Assembly (NCBI RefSeq): GCF_002127325.2
Contig: NC_035448.2
Span: 87,376,638-87,440,637, forward strand
Reading direction: 5' to 3'
Source: Helianthus annuus
Taxonomy: Eukaryota > Streptophyta > Magnoliopsida > Asterales > Asteraceae
Length of the DNA: 64,000 bases
Each line of letters starts with the position of its first letter. Position 1 is the first letter of the stretch. The notes beneath the pieces are model-generated. The model was not told the DNA's origin. It worked only from the letters and a program-made list of their open reading frames with translations, and did no database searches. A program made the position numbers and the translations under genes. Shown here in pieces: positions 12,481 to 25,399 of this stretch.

Positions 12481-13121
12481 CTTGAAGAGGTATGGTCCCA
12501 ATTCCATGCACACATGGCAAGGACCACACCATCTTCCTCATCCGACATAGCTCTTACATCAGCAAGCGAATCCAGATCCTTCTGGAAGGCGTCAAGGTGG
12601 CACCGAAGATGCTCCTCTAGACAAAAAGGACAACACATGTCACCATTAATCGGACGCCATGTGGACATGTGACAAAACCTGGGAGCAAACCGACAGCTAC
12701 AGTACTAATTCCCCTGCATGGGCAAATAACGACGCGCCACGTGTACCACTATCCTGACCACAACAGAGGAAACCAAGAGGATATTCCCCTTGGTCGGATA
12801 GCTGGCGCCCGGTAGCAGCTTGCAAGGTCTCTCCTCCCTCCTTCACCCTTCGGCTATAAATAGGACCCTTCATCATTCAAGTTAAACATTCTGCTCTCCT
12901 TACATTTCACCCACAACACACACTATTTTCTCCTCAGAACAGTACTTATTCTCACGCCGGAGGGTGGTCACAGGGAGAACCCCCCCTATTCTCCTCCTTG
13001 TGGCGAGTCACCGGTAATCTGTTTTGCAGGATATCAGTCATCGGTGAGTAGAGACGGAGATTGAACCCCACATACGAGACGACCCAGCTGGTTAGCCCTA
13101 GTGTTAATCCAGAACAATAGT
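12481..13121 (+). repeat. LTR-like sequence with TATA box
   Basis: A TATAAATA box at 12855-12862 (GGCTATAAATAGG) is followed by the short C-rich leader typical of LTR transcripts. The left boundary is taken after the ACTGGGGGGA purine run, and the right end near 13121 is uncertain. With the minisatellite at its 5' side it resembles the 3' end of a Tat-type gypsy element. No internal genes are present. Confidence 0.45.
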
Positions 13122-13269
13122 TTCTCTCTCCTCCAATTCCCCCCCCCCTCATTTTTTAAACGTTAATAACTCTTTCATACAACATTATTTTTTTTTTTTA
13201 TAAAAATTGCACAAAAAACGAGCGTTTTTTAATCTTTAAAACGAGTATACTATTGCTATATTTTCGAAA

Positions 13270-13980
13270 AAAAATATGAAACCCCAGTTGCGTAAAACGC
13301 AATGGAAAAAAACCCAGTTGCGTAAAACGCAATGGAAAAAATAACCTAAAAATGACATTTTTCTAAAACGCAATGCACCAAAAACACAAAGAAATGTCTT
13401 ATTTCTAAAACGCAATAGCCAGAAAACACAAAGAAATGCTTTATTTCTATTACGCAATAGCCTAAAAACACAAAAGAAAGTGTACTTTCTAAAACGCAAT
13501 GAACTGAAAACACATAAAAATGTGTTTTACCTAAAAATTAATGCACCAAAAACACAAAAAAATGTCTTATTTCTAAAACGCAATGGCTAGAAAACACTTA
13601 AAAATGTTTGTTTTCTAAAACGCAATGGCATAATAACACAAAAGAAAGTGTATTTTCTAAAACGTAATGGACTGAAAACACATAAAAATGTGTTTTACCT
13701 AAAATGTAATGGCCAGAAAACACTTAAAAATGTCTTTTTTCTAAAACGTAATGGACTGAAAACACATAAAAATGTGTTTTACCTAAAACGCAATGGACTA
13801 AAGCACTTAAAAAATGTGTATTTCTAAAACGCAATGGCCAGAATACACATAAAAGTGGCTTATTTCTAAAACGCAATGGCCTAAAAACACAAAAGAAAGT
13901 GTTCTCTTTAAAAGGCAATGGACTGAAAACATATAAAAATGTATTTTACCTAAAATGCAATGCACAAAAAACACTTAAAA
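13270..13980. repeat. Diverged array of AAAACGCAATGG units
   Basis: The motif AAAACGCAATGG, or a one-base variant, recurs well over a dozen times at roughly 40-45 bp spacing. Between the motifs are variants of AAAACACATAAAAATGTGTTTTA, whose halves are self-complementary. Minus-strand open frames here (for example 13236-13499) only reflect the repeat. Confidence 0.65.
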
Positions 13981-13981
13981 G

Positions 13982-14103
13982 CTCGACCCCAGCCAGGGGC
14001 TCTGCCCCTTGGACCCTGCCAGGGGCTGCACCCCTTGGACCCTGCCAGGGGCTGCCACCCCTTGGACCCTGCTCCCAGGGGCGCTGCCCCCAGACCCCCG
14101 CCA
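13982..14103. repeat. GC-rich repeat (CCAGGGGCTGC / CCCCTTGGACCCTG)
   Basis: Four short copies of an inverted-repeat-rich, GC-rich unit stand out sharply from the surrounding AT-rich sequence. The segment is followed by another AAAACGCAATG at about 14111, so it is embedded in the array. Its origin is unknown. Confidence 0.55.
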
Positions 14104-14287
14104 AGATCGTAAAACGCAATGACTCAATTCAAAAACCCAGATAGTAAAAATGCAATTCAAGAATTTCTTACATGGATCGTAGCCGATTTCTTCAACGAAT
14201 GACGAAATTTGAATGATAGAAACACTTATCAGCGATCGAATTGAACGGATCGAGTGATTCGCTTCAAAATCACGGGAAAAAATGAGA
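14104..14287. other. Unannotated flank of the intact LTR element
   Basis: AT-rich sequence with no gene seen. It is the left side of the insertion site whose right side continues at 23952. Confidence 0.5.
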
Positions 14288-14292
14288 TATTG
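14288..14292. other. Target-site duplication, left copy (TATTG)
   Basis: TATTG immediately precedes the 5' LTR and is repeated exactly at 23947-23951 right after the 3' LTR. Confidence 0.9.
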
Positions 14293-16807
14293 TGTGACAA
14301 CCCGTGTGTCCGAGGTTAGTTACGTTCATTCTTCGCAATTTCTGTTTCGTTATGTTTCACTACTTGTTACCATCCTACACCATATTAAAATGAATTTAAT
14401 ATATCTACACAAACCTATAAGTGTATTTTATAACCCGCTTGACGTGCCCGACCAGGTTATTTCCTTATCATGAGTGGTATCCATGTTCTAGTACTAATCA
14501 CTATTTATTATTAATCATTATTTATTATAACAATAATAACTTGTTGTGCAAGTGGGTATATAGGAATAGTTGAGGGTTGTTTTTGTAAGTTTTAGATTTG
14601 AAAAACTATATTAAATCCTAACTATCCCCATGTGTCGTCTCCCTCATACCCAAACCCTAAGGTACAACCCTACAACCCACCGGTACTACCTGCCGAACAC
14701 CCCCTTGCCCCTTTCGCTCGACGCAACCCTCCTTGACGATGCAACAGCCACCGTAGATCATCTCCACAGTCGGTACGTTTCGATTATTCTATAGTGTTAA
14801 TTAAAAGCTTGTTGTTGCGGTTTCGTTTCGATCTAGACTTCTCATTGATTGTTCTTGTAGTGCTCGAATTGGTTGATTTTGTTCTTGTAGTTCTGATTAT
14901 ATGTGATTATATGCTATAATTTAGTGCTCGAACTTGTGTATATATGCTCGATATCGGCATGACTGTACGTAACGGATCCTGTTAACTTGTGCATGATGAA
15001 AGGTGTTAAATGAATATGAGGTGCATGTTATTTGGTAACTGAATTATTTGAGTAATTAAGTCTTAATACAAGTGAAAAGAGGCTGATGTAAGTTGCATGT
15101 TATTTTCTAGCCGAACCGGTAGAAGGAATTAGGATTTATCTGTTATTGTGCTATTGAGAATATGGATAACTACGAACTTATGTGTAGGTGTTGGATAAAT
15201 TGTAAATGAGTAAATATACCTTATTACGATTTAGAAATTTGTATGAATTGATTTGGTTCATGTGAGGATGATGATAATATTCTAATCATCAGCACATGAT
15301 TACTGATCAAGGGCTGTACACAAAGGGTGTAATTTAAGACATTCAAATTCAAATAATGGGATTCTTAATGCAACCTTGCTTATATACGTGTAAGGATTTT
15401 AGATATGTGGGCATGTGAGCCTATTTATGCCAGCAAGTACAATTTAAGAGTTAAGTTTGGAATACATGGTAATTGAAAAAGAATTATATAATCCTCTTGT
15501 TGCACATGGGCCAATATGTATCAGCAAATAGAATTGAAGGTTATTAGTGAATGTAGGTAAATTGAATGTATGTATTAAGATGTTATGGATTTGTAAAACA
15601 AAGGGAGCAAGGGTTTGAGTGGGCCGAAGTCCTCTTTCTCTTTGGGCCGATCAGGTGTATATTGCATTGTATGTGCAGCATGTTTGATTTGAGAGTATAT
15701 ATAAGGTGTTCAATTTTATTATGTGAATTGGTAATTTTAGTACATGGCATGAATACACAATATGGATATGCGTTGGTGTGAATATATGCTACATCTTATG
15801 TGATAGTACGAAATATACTTGTGACTATTTGTTCAATGTGCACGAAAGATTGTGATTTACGTAAACGTGAAAACTGATTATCACTGGTAATCATAATAGG
15901 ATTTGATTGACCAACTGTAAACAAGCATTTAATCTAACCGAGCAAACCGAAGGTGAGTTCACTGCACTTTTCTAAGCATGCGTCCCGGTGGTTTGGGACA
16001 TCTGGTAAACGTTTCTAAAGGGAATACTGGGTAAACTGTTTATTTGGGATGTTGGTTATTGAGCACAGTATAAATCATGTAAGACCCCATACATCTACCG
16101 TGTTGCTGAAGAAGCAACGAGGTATTTAGTTGATAGCGCTATTAGGTTTGGCACCCTCACACCGGGCCGAAAGGACGGGCGTGAACTAATTACCTGGACT
16201 TCATGACCAATGCCTAGTTAGAGGCATTGGGGTTGGGCATTCACATCGTGTACATATAAGACCCCTTACATCTATTCAAGGTTGTTTAATACCTTGACAT
16301 CATGACCAATGCCTAAATGGAGGCATTGGGGTTGGGCATTCACATCTAGTCGCCACATACGGTAATCGAGTTAATAACAACATCAAATCAAACTATTGAA
16401 CTGTTGAACTGTTTTTATACACATACCTGGTAACTAAACGTATTAACAAAACTTTGAACTCACCAGCGTCGTCTGACACACTTGTCTGCATGCTTGTAGG
16501 TCGTTAGATGTCTTGGATTGGAACTTGCTGTCTGGAGTAGCTGGAGTGGTCATGGGTCGACAGGAGGGATTCATGTGATTGAACTATTGATATCATACAT
16601 TGGTTTTTGAAACAGTTTAACATTGGTTTACTATTTGCTTCCGCTGAACATGTTGGTTTTCATTTAAACTCGTTGATGGTATTTTACATTAATAATTAAG
16701 GATTTTATTTTGAAACTTGTACGCGTTCAATGTAATTAGTGGCTCGTTATTGGTACGTCACACGCCTAACAGTGACATTCCCTAAGTGGTATTTTGGGGG
16801 TGTGACA
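14293..16807 (+). repeat. 5' LTR, 2515 bp
   Basis: Starts TGTGACA and ends TGTGACA, followed by the primer-binding site. A TATATATAAGG box at 15696-15706 is the likely core promoter. Two hairpins, CCAATGCCT/AGGCATTGG at 16207-16230 and 16306-16329, lie in a short internal duplication. A 71-codon open frame at 15566-15781 recurs in the other LTR only because the LTRs are identical. Confidence 0.93.
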
Positions 16808-16810
16808 GTT

Positions 16811-16822
16811 TGGTATCAGAGC
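16811..16822 (+). other. Primer-binding site (initiator-Met tRNA type)
   Basis: TGGTATCAGAGC lies three bases after the 5' LTR. Confidence 0.92.
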
Positions 16823-19800
16823 CACTGGTTATAGTGAACTTGGTTTTATAATGTTTTTGTAAAACCAGACTATAACTGAACCGTTTGGAATACGTCAATA
16901 CGACCATGACACTCAGCTCCAGATTGCAAGGTTCGTCTTTCTCACTTGTTGCATACGTTACATGACTAGTACACATTTGTTTACGACGTAACATATGAAC
17001 ACACACTCGTCACTATAGCATGATGGCATGGATTGCTTGCTTACTTTATGATGCGTAGATAGTATGCCATAGTCCTTGGATTTTTGTGATCTTATTACTT
17101 TAACAACCTCCGTTGATATCTGGGTTTGAAGAACCATTGGACACGAGTTAGGAGGAACTGAGATGAGGATGCAAATCACAATATTATTGTGGGTGCACAC
17201 ATAATAATAATGTGGGGTGCATGTGAGTCCCAGGGAGGCCTAACAAGTGAAAAAGGGGTTCTCTTTGTTAATTAATCAGTGAAAACGTAACCAAATCTAT
17301 AGGAGTCCTAGCAATGATTGCCTCCTACTTGAATGTGATCTTCCCACTTCTCTCTGAATCCTTAGGAATCTCGATGTTATCGAGTATTGCCTGAACACCC
17401 ATCTAAACGCCTAGCAAACTCGGTAGAATGTTAGGTGCTTGTACGAACGTCCCTGAGTTGGATGTCGCAGCGTCGAATGATTGGTCGATACCTTTCTCAC
17501 TCCTTTTCATTGGTTGGAACTTTGTGTATTGATGCCTTAGACTCCGTAAGTGTGATCACTTCTGCAACACCCTAGCAACGTACTGTGTATTACTCGATCA
17601 ACTTGCAAGATCGAGGGGCAAGAGGATGATCGTAGTATCTCACCGACCTCAGTATTAGAACGACCTTGGTTACCGGAAACGAACACCAGCAAATTGACTT
17701 CAATCAAATCTTTAACCCTAGCCAGCGACTTATGGGTGTTAACTCCTACGAATCAATCGGGGCAAGAACGATGACAATTGACCATAGAGTGGAATGTGTA
17801 ACTTTCCACGCAGTGAGTAGTGCCTTAGTACGTGACACGGAATGTGAAAGATGTACCATGTTGGTGAAAGGTCACAGGACCCCGTTACAAGCAGCGACAT
17901 TAGGGGCAACAGTCACGGCGACATTGAGGCACTCGTAATCGTAGTCTACAGTACGAAAACGAAGGTGACTCCGACAAGGATTGACTGTTTTTAAGTCAAA
18001 ATGTCAACAACCAAGGGAACAATGACAGTAATTGGGAAACCACGTGATCGTAATAGCAACACTAGAAATGATACTCGTGGGGGAGCATTTAGGATCGGCG
18101 TGGACGACGCCAGGAATATAGCAACATGGTGGCCTGCGCGTTCTTGGTAACTAATCGCTTCGTCTCTATTCTGATTAACGCTGATGCTTCTGGAAACCAA
18201 ACCTGTTGTGGAACCGACTGATGGCAAGTCAATGGAAACCTCCTATGTTCGTTGGGATGCAAACTCGACCTTGTGGGACAAGTGTTCGACATCTACCCTT
18301 GATAGTTTTGTTGTAGTAGTTATTGCGGATTGGTTATCCAGATAACGCGTGGATATACCTTGTGAGGAGAAAATTTTAAGTATCCCTCTCCCTAGTGATG
18401 AATCGTCGTTTGCCCTAAAGCATCAGTGTAGTGTAAAGGTTAGTATCATTTCAGCAATGAAAGCCAGGAGCGTCTACGAAGGGACTACCCTGCTATGGTG
18501 GCAACCGTTACTAATGTTTGGACTAAGGAAAGAGGATCGAGGATCCACCAATTATTCATGAATCCACTCAGTGTGCTACTTGAGGAACTTCCAGGTTTAC
18601 TTCCACAATTGATTAGGTAGAGTCCCAGATTGATCTCACGACCAGAGGCAGCCTTGATTACTCGTACTCCTTATCGTTTGGCGCCTGGAAAGTTGCAAGG
18701 ACTGTTAAATCAACTTTAGGAAACTACAGGATGGGAGTTTTGTAGATCTAACTCCTCGTTTTGGGGAAAAAGCGCTCTATTGCGGAAACGAAGGACGAGT
18801 TCTTTCGTACATGTACAGACTATCACAAGGTGGCTATCATAGATCGTCACCCCCTGTCTCGCATCGACGACCTGCTTGACCCGTTGCAATAATCAAGATT
18901 CTATTCGGAAACTGACTTAAGACCGGACTGTCATCTGGTGGAAGACCATGGGGAGGATGATTCCTAACACGGCGTTGTAGATCCAGTATGGCCACTACGA
19001 TTTTCTGCTCAAGTTATTTAAGATATCCAACACACCAGCAGCCTCAGGGATCACATGTAGCCTGCGTCAACCTCGTTTCGCCAGATTCGTTGACCGCATT
19101 TATCTGTGATGTTTAGAATCACTACCAGGGGAAAAGAAACACCATGAACGACACCTGTATTTTTGTCCTAGAGCTCCTAAGGGAGGAGCAACTCCACGCG
19201 AAGTCTACCTAAGTGTGACTCCAGGATTTGGGAGGTACACTTTCTTGGTCACGTAGTCAACGAAGTGGGGATACATGCGGATCTCGCTAAAGATCCATTT
19301 CATTAGATATTGATCGGCACCAAATAGTCCATCGGGGATACAGTAACATCTTGGTCCAGCTAGTTACCATGGTAGATTCATCACAGGTTTTTCGAGGAGT
19401 TTATAGCTTTAATCACTTTACCACAACATGGTGCTGTGTATTCATGGGAGACTAAAACAGGGGAACGTCTTTTCAGCTTTTGAAACCCAACTCTGCAATG
19501 CACTGAGTATCGCTTCTATCCGAGGGTACTGATGATCTAATGGGTATAGCATGATGGTTCGAATCAGAGTCCCAGTTACGCGCCGATGCAACACGAGAAG
19601 GTGAAGACTTACGTAATGGAGTTACGAAGGGGAACTGCATGACACACAACCTACGGTGGAAATCGTGGTCTTTGGATTTGAATTGGAGGCATTACTTGGA
19701 CGGTACCAAATGCACTGCTTAGACCGATCATAAGGGCCTCCCGTGTACCCTTGTTTCGAATGAGCTAAACATGTGATGGCATCACTGGATGGAACTCTCG

Positions 19801-20863
19801 AGCGGTTACGACTATGGAACCTAAGCACGTATGAGCATGCAGCTCACCATCGACTCTTGCCTACACGACAAGATTCACCCTGTTCAAACCGAAGCATTAA
19901 AGGAAGAGAATTTTCAAGTTGGGTCCATGCGGGGCATGGAGGAGCAACTTTTGGCACGTTGATCGATATTCGCTACTTCATGGAACGCATATGATCTCCA
20001 TTACACTGCAACCGTAGGAAACTTGAGTGGAGCAAAGCACACCGGTCTCGATGTTCTAGTCGTCTGGATCTTGATCGGAGATGCTAGGACTTATAAATCT
20101 TGCACTAGCGACCGGGCATGAAGGCCCACATAGCCGAGTATGGGAACGATGTTTGACTTGTGTGAAAGTCAAGGTGGAATATCAGAAACCTTCGTTCCAG
20201 CAACCTGAGACACCCATATGGAAATAGGAACAAACTACCATGGATTTTTGTCACTGTCCTTCTTGAAACCCGAAATGGAAACAATATCACTTAGGCAATC
20301 GTTGATTGTCTTCTGTAACCATTACACTTTCCTGCAACCAAGTAAAATTGACAAAGTCTTCGTATCCTATGAGTAATTACCTGTGAAGGGCGGTCTCTAG
20401 GCACGGGGTGCCAACCCCTGTTACCTCTGATTTGGGTTTATACCTGATTTATGGCAGGCCACACACAACACCCTTGGCTCACGTCTAGGCATGAGCATTA
20501 CTTATCACCGTAAGAAAAACGGTTTGAGTAAACGAACCATCCTAATACTTTAAGACGTGCTGCGAACATATGTGTGTTTGGCTTTAGTGAGAATTTGAAG
20601 GACTCTTACTTATGGTTGAGTTCCACTGCAGTAGTTACCATTCTAGTATCCAGGCAGCTCTGTTGAGGCATTGCATGGACAATGACGCCAACCTCCTTGT
20701 TGGACTAAGATGGTTGACAACTTAATTACGGGTCCAGGACTTATACTCGAAACCTCTGAAAAGATTGTTTACGTCGGGAACCGTATGGCGGCAGTGCGTG
20801 ACCGTCAAGAAAGCTGATAAGCTTAGGAAACGCTGGGAGTTCGCTGCAAGCGACGTGTCATGA
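16823..20863 (+). pseudogene. Decayed gag, protease, reverse transcriptase, RNase H and integrase
   Basis: The long polyprotein survives only as recognisable scraps spread over all frames. At about 18080-18350 there are protease-like remnants (an RGAFRIGVDDARN start, then a broken active-site region). From about 18655 a reverse transcriptase begins (TPYRLAPGKL), followed by a blurred YPLPRIDDL-like stretch near 18850 and a GHY-DF stretch near 18995. Near 19380-19830 RNase H pieces occur (WRHYL-GTKC, TDHK). Integrase linker pieces appear near 19840-20250. Each piece is separated by stops or frameshifts, and no catalytic core is intact. Domain assignment rests on my reading against chromovirus proteins, and boundaries are approximate. 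Confidence 0.65.
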
Positions 20864-21244
20864 TTGAAAGTCTCACCCTGGGAGGGTGCAGTGCGCTTTG
20901 GGAAGCGTGGCAAGCTTAATTCACGCTGTGTTGGGTCATTCAAAATTCTAGAAAGAATCGAGAACATGGTCTACAAACTCGAGTTACCTGACGAATTAGG
21001 TAACGTTCACGATGTCATTTATGTCTCAAACCTAAAGAAGGGCTTGTTCGATGAAACACTTGTGATACCTTCATTAGAGTCTAAGATTAACAACAAGTTG
21101 CAGTTTGTTAAGGAACCCATTGAAAGCAAGGACCAGGAAATCAAGGTTCGTTATCACAGTCGAATTCCAATCGCGAAAGTTTGTTGGAACTCAAGACGTG
21201 GACCGGAGTTCACATGGGAACGCAAAGAACAGACGAAGCTCTAG
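20864..21244 (+). pseudogene. Integrase C-terminus and chromodomain-like tail (open)
   Basis: This 126-codon frame is the best-preserved part of the interior. It starts in the integrase C-terminal domain (VSPWEGAVRFGKRGKL, then GSFKILERIENMVYKLELP) and ends with a chromodomain-like tail (RIPIAKVCWNSRRGPEFTWERK) and a stop at 21242-21244. The apparent ATG is internal to the ancestral polyprotein, not a real start. It matches the fragment at 4563-5137 in arrangement. No catalytic residues lie in this part, so it has no enzymatic function. Confidence 0.8.
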
Positions 21245-21289
21245 TATCCTCGATTGCTCAAACGGTTGGAGCAACTCCTGATGTCACTA

Positions 21290-21431
21290 GCGAATTTCGG
21301 GAGGAAATTCCATTTCAAGTTGGGGATGATGTGGCACCTGCGGAAAACCCACAGCCATCCTGATTTAACATCTTGTCGCTTGGGAGTACTTATCAAATTT
21401 CGGGACGAAATTTCTTTCAACCTGGGAATGA
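21290..21431 (+). other. Duplicated 3'-LTR junction: two polypurine regions
   Basis: The junction motif occurs twice. The first is AATTTCGGGAGGAAATT with TTGGGGATGATGTGGCA at 21320-21336. The second, at 21398-21431, is AATTTCGGGACGAAATT with CTGGGAATGA directly before the LTR start at 21432. The first may be an older LTR start. Confidence 0.65.
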
Positions 21432-23946
21432 TGTGACAACCCGTGTGTCCGAGGTTAGTTACGTTCATTCTTCGCAATTTCTGTTTCGTTATGTTTCACT
21501 ACTTGTTACCATCCTACACCATATTAAAATGAATTTAATATGTCTACACAAACCTATAAGTGTATTTTATAACCCGCTTGACGTGCCCGACCAGGTTATT
21601 TCCTTATCATGAGTGGTATCCATGTTCTAGTACTAATCACTATTTATTATTAATCATTATTTATTATAACAATAATAACTTGTTGTGCAAGTGGGTATAT
21701 AGGAATAGTTGAGGGTTGTTTTTGTAAGTTTTAGATTTGAAAAACTATATTAAATCCTAACTATCCCCATGTGTCGTCTCCCTCATACCCAAACCCTAAC
21801 GTACAACCCTACAACCCACCGGTACTACCTGCCGAACACCCCCTTGCCCCTTTCGCTCGACGCAACCCTCCTTGACGATGCAACAGCCACCGTAGATCAT
21901 CTCCACAGTCGGTACGTTTCGATTATTCTATAGTGTTAATTAAAAGCTTGTTGTTGCGGTTTCGTTTCGATCTAGACTTCTCATTGATTGTTCTTGTAGT
22001 GCTCGAATTGATTGATTTTGTTCTTGTAGTTCTGATTATATGTGATTATATGCTATAATTTAGTGCTCGAACTTGTGTATATATGCTCGATATCGGCACG
22101 ACTGTACGTAACGGATCCTGTTAACTTGTGCATGATGAAAGGTGTTAAATGAATATGAGGTGCATGTTATTTGGTAACTGAATTATTTGAGTAATTAAGT
22201 CTTAATACAAGTGAAAAGAGGCTGATGTAAGTTGCATGTTATGTTCTAGCCGAACCGGTAGAAGGAATTAGGATTTATCTGTTGTTGTGCTATTGAGAAT
22301 ATGGATAACTACGAACTTATGTGTAGGTGTTGGATAAATTGTAAATGAGTAAATATACCTTATTACGATTTAGAAATTTGTATGAATTGATTTGGTTCAT
22401 GTGAGGATGATGATAATATTCTAATCATCAGCACATGATTACTGATCAAGGGCAGTACACAAAGGGTGTAATTTAAGACATTCAAATTCAAATAATGGGA
22501 TTCTTAATGCAACCTTGCTTATATACGTGTAAGGATTTTAGATATGTGGGCATGTGAGCCTATTTATGCCAGCAAGTACAATTTAAGAGTTAAGTTTGGA
22601 ATACATGGTAATTGAAAAAGAATTATATAATCCTCTTGTTGCACATGGGCCAATATGTATCAGCAAATAGAATTGAAGGTTATTAGTGAATGTAGGTAAA
22701 TTGAATGTATGTATTAAGATGTTATGGATTTGTAAAACAAAGGGAGCAAGGGTTTGAGTGGGCCGAAGTCCTCTTTCTCTTTGGGCCGATCAGGTGTATA
22801 TTGCATTGTATGTGCAGCATGTTTGATTTGAGAGTATATATAAGGTGTTCAATTTTATTATGTGAATTGGTAATTTTAGTACATGGCATGAATACACAAT
22901 ATGGATATGCGTTGGTGTGAATATATGCTACATCTTATGTGATAGTACGAAATATACTTGTGACTATTTGTTCAATGTGCACGAAAGATTGTGATTTACG
23001 TAAACGTGAAAACTGATTATCACTGGTAATCATAATAGGATTTGATTGACCAACTGTAAACAAGCATTTAATCTAACCGAGCAAACCGAAGGTGAGTTCA
23101 CTGCACTTTTCTAAGCATGCGTCCCGGTGGTTTGGGACATCTGGTAAACGTTTCTAAAGGGAATACTGGGTAAACTGTTTATTTGGGATGTTGGTTATTG
23201 AGCACAGTATAAATCATGTAAGACCCCATACATCTACCGTGTTGCTGAAGAAGCAACGAGGTATTTAGTTGATAGCGCTATTAGGTTTGGCACCCTCACA
23301 CCGGGCCGAAAGGACGGGCGTGAACTAATTACCTGGACTTCATGACCAATGCCTAGTTAGAGGCATTGGGGTTGGGCATTCACATCGTGTACATATAAGA
23401 CCCCTTACATCTATTCAAGGTTGTTTAATACCTTGACATCATGACCAATGCCTAAATGGAGGCATTGGGGTTGGGCATTCACATCTAGTCGCCACATACG
23501 GTAATCGAGTTAATAACAACATCAAATCAAACTATTGAACTGTTGAACTGTTTTTATACACATACCTGGTAACTAAACGTATTAACAAAACTTTGAACTC
23601 ACCAGCGTCGTCTGACACACTTGTCTGCATGCTTGTAGGTCGTTAGATGTCTTGGATTGGAACTTGCTGTCTGGAGTAGCTGGAGTGGTCATGGGTCGAC
23701 AGGAGGGATTCATGTGATTGAACTATTGATATCATACATTGGTTTTTGAAACAGTTTAACATTGGTTTACTATTTGCTTCCGCTGAACATGTTGGTTTTC
23801 ATTTAAACTCGTTGATGGTATTTTACATTAATAATTAAGGATTTTATTTTGAAACTTGTACGCGTTCAATGTAATTAGTGGCTCGTTATTGGTACGTCAC
23901 ACGCCTAACAGTGACATTCCCTAAGTGGTATTTTGGGGGTGTGACA
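21432..23946 (+). repeat. 3' LTR, 2515 bp
   Basis: Same length as the 5' LTR and nearly identical to it, beginning and ending in TGTGACA. TATTG follows at 23947-23951. The TATA box is at 22835-22845. Confidence 0.93.
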
Positions 23947-23951
23947 TATTG
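23947..23951. other. Target-site duplication, right copy (TATTG)
   Basis: Exact match to 14288-14292. Confidence 0.9.
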
Positions 23952-24980
23952 TATGAAGTTAAACTAGGTTTTTTTTTTCAAAAAAGTTGAAGAACACGTT
24001 GATTGGGTGTTTGAATCATTGATTGGTGACAAAAATCGCACTATAATGTAGTGATTATTGAGATGGAAAGTGAAGAAAAGATTGAAGATGGTGGGTTTTG
24101 AAGTTACTAGGGAGAAGAAGGAAGAAGAAAGGATACGATTGACTAAAATACCCTTCCTCTTTATTTTAAATTTTGCCACATGTCATAATCCTATTGCTTC
24201 CTATCCTTCCTAGCCAAAATAAACTTCCTATTTGATTCTCACCCTACATTACATTGCATTACAAAATTAAAACAAATCTTGACCTTTAAAGCACTCCTTA
24301 CTTATTCCCCAGGTTTCCAAGACTACATATCAAACAAATAAGACACGCACAAAAGAAAACTACGGCTGAGCTAAAAAACACTCAATTCGGAAGAATCAAT
24401 AATATAAGCAAAGACCAATTAGCAAAAATGCTAACCATAAGAGACTAGTATACACTGACAATGAAAGTTCAATTAATACGAAAACCAATGCAGAAAAAGA
24501 GAATTACACTACACCGACACAAAACTGATACGGATTTAGAAAACAAAAGTAGAAACAAGACTGATACGAAAATATATTTGAAATTAATACAGAGATAAGA
24601 GATCATGTACAAGAGAGAATTCTTGTGCGAAGTATAGGAGACAAGCTCAACCATTGATCTCCCAAGATCAATAGCTCAAAACTTGGCAGTGGTATTTTCG
24701 TGAATACAATGTTAAAACAATTGAAGAAACAAATAGAGAAATGGTATTCTGGTCATTTCTCACTTGAACTCTTTCCCCCTTTATTTTTAAACGACTATAA
24801 CTTTTTCATACATTAATATTTTTCGACGCTAACCAATGCTTATACTCGCACCAAATCCATCCAAATCATTGGACTTTGTAAACAAAATTTGTAATTTCGG
24901 TATCCTTCAAAAACGAATCAGAATTTCGATTTAGACTTGTTTTCTTTAATAAATCGTTATATATTCTAACCCTACACTAT
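23952..24980. other. AT-rich sequence without a recognisable gene
   Basis: I see only short open frames and simple AT-rich runs. A segment near 24768-24830 (CCCCCTTTATTTTTAAACG) resembles the one near 13150, so it is probably another old repeat. Confidence 0.5.
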
Positions 24981-25399
24981 AACGCCCTGCGTCCCCAGAC
25001 TTTTATCTCTGGCAGAACTAGTCCCTATACTATTTGAGACTTAACTAAGTTAGACTATGTGAAATGTTTGTGAAACTTGGTGAAACTTTACTCTTGATGC
25101 TTGATACTTATTAAACGCTATGAATCTTGATTCTTGGTGAGACTTGATACTTATCTAACGAGAAGCTTGAAAATGATACTTGATACTTGATACTAGATTC
25201 TTGATACTTGACTCTTGATACTTATTGAACGAGACTCTTGATACTTATGGAACGAGAAACTTGAATTGAACGAGGAAATTTGATACTTTGTTAAACAAGA
25301 AACTTGAAACTTGACACTACTAGCTAGCTTGTGTAGACTTGAAACATGGAAACTTTTGTGTCAGTTATACATTCTTATCATGTGATAGTATCCCACAAT

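Larger units (their letters stand above)
14293..23946 (+). mobile_element. Complete, young, non-autonomous Tekay-like LTR retrotransposon
   Basis: Two equal 2515-bp LTRs (14293-16807 and 21432-23946), a primer-binding site, a polypurine region and a perfect TATTG duplication define a whole insertion of 9654 bp. I noticed only about seven differences between the LTRs (for example at 14401, 14660, 15104 and 15314), so insertion was recent. The interior keeps the order gag, protease, reverse transcriptase, RNase H, integrase, chromodomain-like tail. It is riddled with stops and frameshifts, however, and only the last 126 codons are open. An element this decayed could not have copied itself, so enzymes from a relative probably moved it. 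Confidence 0.92.

Noticed and set aside
15566..15781. 71-codon frame conserved in both LTRs (also 22705-22920)
   Set aside because: Conservation is due to LTR identity. There is no codon signal or known domain.
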